From the NCBI GenBank assembly GCA_018385425.1, contig JAHBAA010000039.1:1-64000 (forward strand): a DNA stretch of 64,000 bases. The letters run 5' to 3'. A program made the translations under genes and the position numbers. Position 1 is the stretch's first letter. The number at the start of each line of letters is the position of its first letter. Below are positions 60,145-64,000 of this stretch, one piece after another. The notes beneath the pieces were generated by a model that saw only the letters and a program-made list of their open reading frames with translations, ran no database searches and was not told where the DNA came from. Source of the stretch: Acetatifactor sp. Its GTDB lineage: Bacteria > Bacillota > Clostridia > Lachnospirales > Lachnospiraceae.

Positions 60145-60837
60145 ATGATAAATATTTTAATTTGTGATGATGACAAGGAAATCGTGGATGCCATCGAGAT
60201 CTATCTGAATAATGACGGCTATCAGATCTTTAAGGCATATGACGGTGAGCAGGCACTAAATATAATGAAGAAGGAAGAAATCCATCTTGTTTTGATGGAT
60301 GTGATGATGCCGAAGCTGGATGGTATCCGTACCACTCTGAAAATCAGAGAGACAAGCTCTGTACCGATCATCATGCTGTCGGCAAAGAGTGAGGATACCG
60401 ATAAGATTCTCGGGTTGAATATTGGTGCGGATGATTACATTACAAAACCTTTCAATCCTCTGGAACTTGTTGCAAGAGTAAAATCCAATCTTCGCAGATA
60501 CACCTCTCTGGGCAGTATGAATACCGACAGCAGATATATTTATCAGGTTGGAGGTCTGACCATCAACGACGAGACGAAGCAGGTAACCGTAGACGATGAG
60601 CCGGTGAAAATGACACCGATCGAGTACCAGATTCTGCTGCTCCTGATGAAAAATCAGGGAAGAGTGTTTTCCATCGACCAGATCTATGAGAATATCTGGA
60701 ATGAAGATGCGGTAGGTGCGGACAATACGGTTGCGGTTCATATCAGACATATTCGTGAGAAGATTGAGATCAATCCGAAAGAACCTAAGTATCTGAAGGT
60801 TGTATGGGGAGTGGGCTATAAGATCGATAAGCAATAG
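60145..60837 (+). CDS. OmpR-family response regulator
   Basis: 230-aa regulator. Receiver domain (residues ~1-115): acidic pocket CDDDKE, phospho-acceptor Asp in LVLMDVMMPKLDG, Lys in YITKPFNPLELVARV. DNA-binding winged helix (residues ~130-228) ending in TVAVHIRHIREKIE and KVVWGVGYKI. It resembles VanR-like regulators of Firmicutes. ATG 60145 follows the G-rich site GGGGGAAAAGGGG; an ATG at 60127 lies before that site. The kinase gene follows after 12 bases. Confidence 0.93.
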   Translation: MINILICDDDKEIVDAIEIYLNNDGYQIFKAYDGEQALNIMKKEEIHLVLMDVMMPKLDGIRTTLKIRETSSVPIIMLSAKSEDTDKILGLNIGADDYITKPFNPLELVARVKSNLRRYTSLGSMNTDSRYIYQVGGLTINDETKQVTVDDEPVKMTPIEYQILLLLMKNQGRVFSIDQIYENIWNEDAVGADNTVAVHIRHIREKIEINPKEPKYLKVVWGVGYKIDKQ

Positions 60838-60849
60838 TAGTGAGGAAGT

Positions 60850-63714
60850 ATGAAAAAGACCAGACTGGATAGCACGCAACTGAAAAGAATGATTTTCTGT
60901 TTTATTCAGCATTTGATTGCCGCAGGCATTTTGTTGTCTGTGGCCAGTCTTATGCTGAATTCTTATATAGAGGTAAACTCCATCGAGGGCTCACATATTT
61001 ACAAGATTTTTCCTGTAGAAAACGGAATGGAGTTTGAAGAGTCAGAGATTTATCAGGATCTGTTCCGTGCCTCCGTATCAGATATCATGCAGCTGGTTGC
61101 CATCAAGAATCAGATGGAGACGGAAGGGGTCTTTGACGGAGAAAAAACCATAGATATCACTGATTTTGCCAGACAAATCGGAGTAGATGGCGGATGCCGG
61201 TTTACGGTTGGATACGAACTTGACGATCTGATCAAGTGGGGAAAGAGAGGAACCACCTATACCACTTATGTCATGACGATGTCAGAATTTATCAATTATT
61301 TCGGATATGTCATTTATCCTGAAAATTTCACCGTTGATCAGTATGGACAGCTTGCCTTTGATGGGTTTTATCGTGTGGGAGAGGAAACTTTGAATACCGG
61401 AGAGTATCCTTTTGATGACATGGGACAGCCCATCGAATCCGCTCAGCCTGCATATTACGGCAAGGACGCCGGCGATGTTTCGATCGTCTATGAGAAAATG
61501 CAGTACAGCGGTCTCTGGCAGAATGAGTTTGAAGAAATGGTTTTCTCCTATATCATGTCGCAGGGGTTGGAAGGGATTGAATTGCTGAAGGATGATCAGG
61601 ATCGAACTTCAGTGAAGGTTTCTCTTCTGGATTGTATTTATCCTGATATGGACGGAAACACAGATTTCCTGAAAAAAACCGGCAACTGGGTGGACTGTCT
61701 GACACTCCAGAAAAATCTTGCCACGGCAATTCGTCATTTTTCAGACAATTACCAGCAGTATCAGGTGTGGAACAGAGCTTATCAGAAAAATCACTCAAAT
61801 GTAAAATATGTGGTTCGTCTGCAGGAAGACAGCCAGATGAAGACCTTTTCCAATATTGATGATATTACGAACATGGAAGACGAGGATATCACGGAGATTT
61901 TCTCAGAGTACAGAAGATATCTGATCTATTATCCGGACAATCTTGTCTTTATGGGAAATACCATTCTGGGAGAGGACGAATTGTACGGATATCTTCGCGA
62001 CTATAACTATCCGGAGATCACCCATATCTGGCTTGCTGTAGATACCAATTATTCCGTGCCCGGTGATGCATTTTATAATGCAGAGGCACTGTTTACCAGA
62101 ATTGTCCCGAAATCATGGTGGATCTTAATTGCTCTGGCTGTGCTTTCGCTTGCGTGGATCGGAATAGGATTTTATTTGACTGTCACTGCCGGGGTAAGAG
62201 AAAACAAGGATGGGACACGAGAACACTTTCTGAATCATTTTGATAAGATCTGGACTGAGTTTTTGATTCTGTTTTCCGGAATCTGTGTCTATTTTGCTTA
62301 TAATGGTTACCAATATCTGGTTCGACTGGCTGAGATGTCCTGTGTCACAGAAGCTGAGATGAACGGGCTTCGGATGTCACGAATCTATGAATATTTGTAT
62401 TTCATTGCATATGGTTTGTTCCTGAGCATTGCATGCGGGATCATTTGGTATAGTATTGTTCGAAGGGTGAAGAGTCACAATCTGTTGACGGATAGTTTCT
62501 TCTACAGGATCGTGCTTTTATTCAGCAAGGTTTTCTCTTTTGTTTTTCGTCATTCCAATTCTATGGTCAGCATTATGCTTCCATACAACTTGTATTTGTT
62601 TCTCAATTTTATCGGTTTGCTTGGAATCTACCAGTATCGGAACAGGAAGCTGATCTCCATATTGATCTTGGTAGGTCTTGTTGCACTGAACGGTATCGTT
62701 GGAGTGATTTTGTTTAAAAACAATGCGGAAAGGCAGGAAATCATCGCCGGAATCAAGCGGATCCGGGATGGGGAGGTTGATTTCAAGCTGGAAGTGGACA
62801 GTCTGCATGGTGCGAACAGGACATTAGCCGATGCGGTGAATAACATCGGAGAAGGTATCGGGAAAGCGGTGAAGACCAGTATGAAGGATGAACAGATGAA
62901 AACAGATCTGATCACCAATGTTTCCCACGATATAAAGACTCCTCTGACTTCGATCATTAACTATATCGATCTCTTAAAGCGCCTAAAGCTGAAGGAAGAG
63001 CCTGCGAAGGGCTATATAGACATATTGGACAGCAAGGCAAGAAGATTGAAGCAGCTGACGGATGACCTGGTGGAAGCTTCCAAGATTTCCTCCGGAAATA
63101 TTATCCTGAATAATGAAAGACTGAATTTGTACGAACTGATTCAGCAGGGAATTGGGGAGATGGCAGACAAGCTGGAGGACAGCAAGCTTACTGTGATATG
63201 TGATAGGAAGGGTCCTGCAGCATATATTTATGCAGACAGCCGAAGGATGTGGCGTGTGGTAGAAAACCTGCTAAATAATATCTGCAAGTATGCTTTGGAA
63301 GGAACAAGGGTTTATATTGATATCGAGAATGAGGGCGGCAGAGTATCCGCATCCTTCAAGAATATCTCTAAGCAGCAGATGAATATCCAACCGGATGAAT
63401 TGACGGAGCGTTTCATCCGCGGAGACAGCGCCAGAAGTACAGAGGGCAGTGGATTAGGGCTTTCCATCGCAAAAAGCCTGGTTCAGGCACAGAAGGGTGA
63501 GTTTGTGATCTACCTGGATGGAGATTTGTTTAAGGTGACGATTTCCTTCCCTGAGTTTCAAAAACCCGAACAACTGATGCTGAGTGCAGGGCAGGGGAAT
63601 ATCGGAAATTCTATGGATCGATTTGAGGTGACCTTAAGTCCCCGGGACGAAGATTCAAAAGAAACAGACAGAAATGAAAAGGATCCTTCCGAACAAAATG
63701 AGGCGGATTCATAG
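60850..63714 (+). CDS. Sensor histidine kinase with a large extracytoplasmic domain
   Basis: 954-aa kinase, far longer than typical OmpR partners. One span at residues ~14-37, a ~380-residue outside domain, then about five further spans between ~422 and ~635. A HAMP-like stretch leads into HisKA with phospho-His693 (NVSHDIKTPLTS) and an HATPase domain with GSGLGLSIAKSLVQ near residue 865. The last ~60 residues are charged and probably disordered. The multi-span transmitter region resembles a 7TM-type layout. The signal is unknown. It forms an operon with the regulator just upstream. Confidence 0.9.
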   Translation: MKKTRLDSTQLKRMIFCFIQHLIAAGILLSVASLMLNSYIEVNSIEGSHIYKIFPVENGMEFEESEIYQDLFRASVSDIMQLVAIKNQMETEGVFDGEKTIDITDFARQIGVDGGCRFTVGYELDDLIKWGKRGTTYTTYVMTMSEFINYFGYVIYPENFTVDQYGQLAFDGFYRVGEETLNTGEYPFDDMGQPIESAQPAYYGKDAGDVSIVYEKMQYSGLWQNEFEEMVFSYIMSQGLEGIELLKDDQDRTSVKVSLLDCIYPDMDGNTDFLKKTGNWVDCLTLQKNLATAIRHFSDNYQQYQVWNRAYQKNHSNVKYVVRLQEDSQMKTFSNIDDITNMEDEDITEIFSEYRRYLIYYPDNLVFMGNTILGEDELYGYLRDYNYPEITHIWLAVDTNYSVPGDAFYNAEALFTRIVPKSWWILIALAVLSLAWIGIGFYLTVTAGVRENKDGTREHFLNHFDKIWTEFLILFSGICVYFAYNGYQYLVRLAEMSCVTEAEMNGLRMSRIYEYLYFIAYGLFLSIACGIIWYSIVRRVKSHNLLTDSFFYRIVLLFSKVFSFVFRHSNSMVSIMLPYNLYLFLNFIGLLGIYQYRNRKLISILILVGLVALNGIVGVILFKNNAERQEIIAGIKRIRDGEVDFKLEVDSLHGANRTLADAVNNIGEGIGKAVKTSMKDEQMKTDLITNVSHDIKTPLTSIINYIDLLKRLKLKEEPAKGYIDILDSKARRLKQLTDDLVEASKISSGNIILNNERLNLYELIQQGIGEMADKLEDSKLTVICDRKGPAAYIYADSRRMWRVVENLLNNICKYALEGTRVYIDIENEGGRVSASFKNISKQQMNIQPDELTERFIRGDSARSTEGSGLGLSIAKSLVQAQKGEFVIYLDGDLFKVTISFPEFQKPEQLMLSAGQGNIGNSMDRFEVTLSPRDEDSKETDRNEKDPSEQNEADS

Positions 63715-63735
63715 ATCAGAATGATACGAATGACA

Positions 63736-63774
63736 AAAGAAGGCGATCCTCAGAGGAAGAGGACCGCCTTCTTT
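63736..63774. terminator. Bidirectional terminator between the kinase gene and prs
   Basis: AAAGAAGGCGATCCTC and GAGGACCGCCTTCTTT form a 16-base stem (one mismatch) between convergent genes. Confidence 0.88.
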
Positions 63775-63784
63775 GACAGAAAAC

Positions 63785-64000
63785 TTATTCATTCAAATCA
63801 CTGATTCGGCGATGATTATAGTCATCCAAAACCTGATGAATCTTATCTGTTGTAGCCATGACATTGGAAAGAGAAGCGTCGTGATTCATGAAATCGATGA
63901 GAGAAGCGATGAACTTACTCATATCAGCCTCGACGAAGTATTCTCTGTTGTAGATCTCCGGAGGGAGATAGGTCAGATTGGTGGTGACTACCTTATCAAA
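63785..64000 (-). CDS. prs: Ribose-phosphate pyrophosphokinase (3' end only)
   Basis: The minus strand is open from base 64000 to the TAA at 63785-63787, giving the last 71 residues. The sequence VVTTNLTYLPPEIYNREYF and DMSKFIASLIDFMNHDASLS matches the C-terminus of clostridial Prs, which makes PRPP from ribose-5-phosphate and ATP. A short charged tail ends in DLNE. The rest lies outside the window. Confidence 0.85.
   Translation of the reverse strand, partial: FDKVVTTNLTYLPPEIYNREYFVEADMSKFIASLIDFMNHDASLSNVMATTDKIHQVLDDYNHRRISDLNE

Noticed and set aside
1-64000. CRISPR arrays, prophage, insertion sequences or integrative elements
   Set aside because: No regularly spaced repeats, transposase, integrase or phage genes were seen; the gene content is housekeeping or ordinary accessory.

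Overview
The window reads as chromosomal DNA of a low-to-mid GC Gram-positive anaerobe of class Clostridia, most likely family Lachnospiraceae. Evidence: a clostridial-order Rnf operon end (E-A-B), pta-ackA, the ylxM-ffh-rpsP-khpA-rimM-trmD-rplS block, XpaC/TelA, TmcAL, meso-DAP dehydrogenase plus LysA, a KDPG aldolase/kinase pair behind a CcpA-type cre site, and strong AGGAGG-like ribosome sites. Genus was not assigned. Coding density is high; no gap without a gene exceeds 300 bases. I saw no insertion sequence, prophage or CRISPR array.

Layout. 1-1980: end of an Rnf ferredoxin:NAD oxidoreductase operon, with rnfB split by an in-frame TAG. 1994-4184: an SGNH hydrolase and a SleB-like cell-wall hydrolase. 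4294-8925: xpaC-telA, threonine synthase and deoC. 9067-11583 (minus): a dynamin-like GTPase. 11820-14807: a degenerate Sir2-like protein, hisH, hisF and ung. 14843-18522: ddh, a strongly folded 186-nt element, lysA and an S66 LD-carboxypeptidase. 18628-20943: a large orphan substrate-binding lipoprotein. 21036-21118: tRNA-Leu(CAA). 21256-22976: a BlaI/M56-peptidase pair. 23151-24372: a TM-helix-repeat channel-like protein and a 66-aa protein. 24486-29212: a DRE-TIM aldolase-like protein, an amino-acid ABC importer whose binding protein has its two lobes in swapped order, and an O-acetylhomoserine sulfhydrylase. 29309-33728: a zinc-finger membrane protein, polA, coaE and yycJ. 33824-36817: an ACT/DUF711 pair and tmcAL. 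36989-42346: pta, ackA, yceD, rpmF, plsX, acpP and rnc. 42327-48987: smc, ftsY, ilvA and a YitT protein. 49205-50964: eda and kdgK. 51098-56776: an exonuclease and the SRP/ribosome operon with a TrmD-GNAT fusion. 56896-60050: lepB, rbgA, lepB, rnhB and yraN. 60145-63714: an OmpR-type two-component system. The right edge holds the 3' end of prs on the minus strand.

How the genes fit together. Rnf with Pta/AckA points to fermentative energy metabolism with acetate formation and ion-gradient coupling. The ddh-lysA pair supplies lysine and, through DAP, peptidoglycan; the neighbouring carboxypeptidase fits muropeptide recycling. The 39-58 kb part is mostly growth-linked housekeeping.

The items I rate most worth following are the lobe-swapped solute-binding protein (25589-26368), the long rod-shaped RNA or element between ddh and lysA (15832-16017), the amber codon in rnfB (1534), the TrmD-GNAT fusion (54874-56277), and three tandem 11-bp repeats before the response regulator (60067-60099). 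All calls come from reading the sequence; no database search was run.
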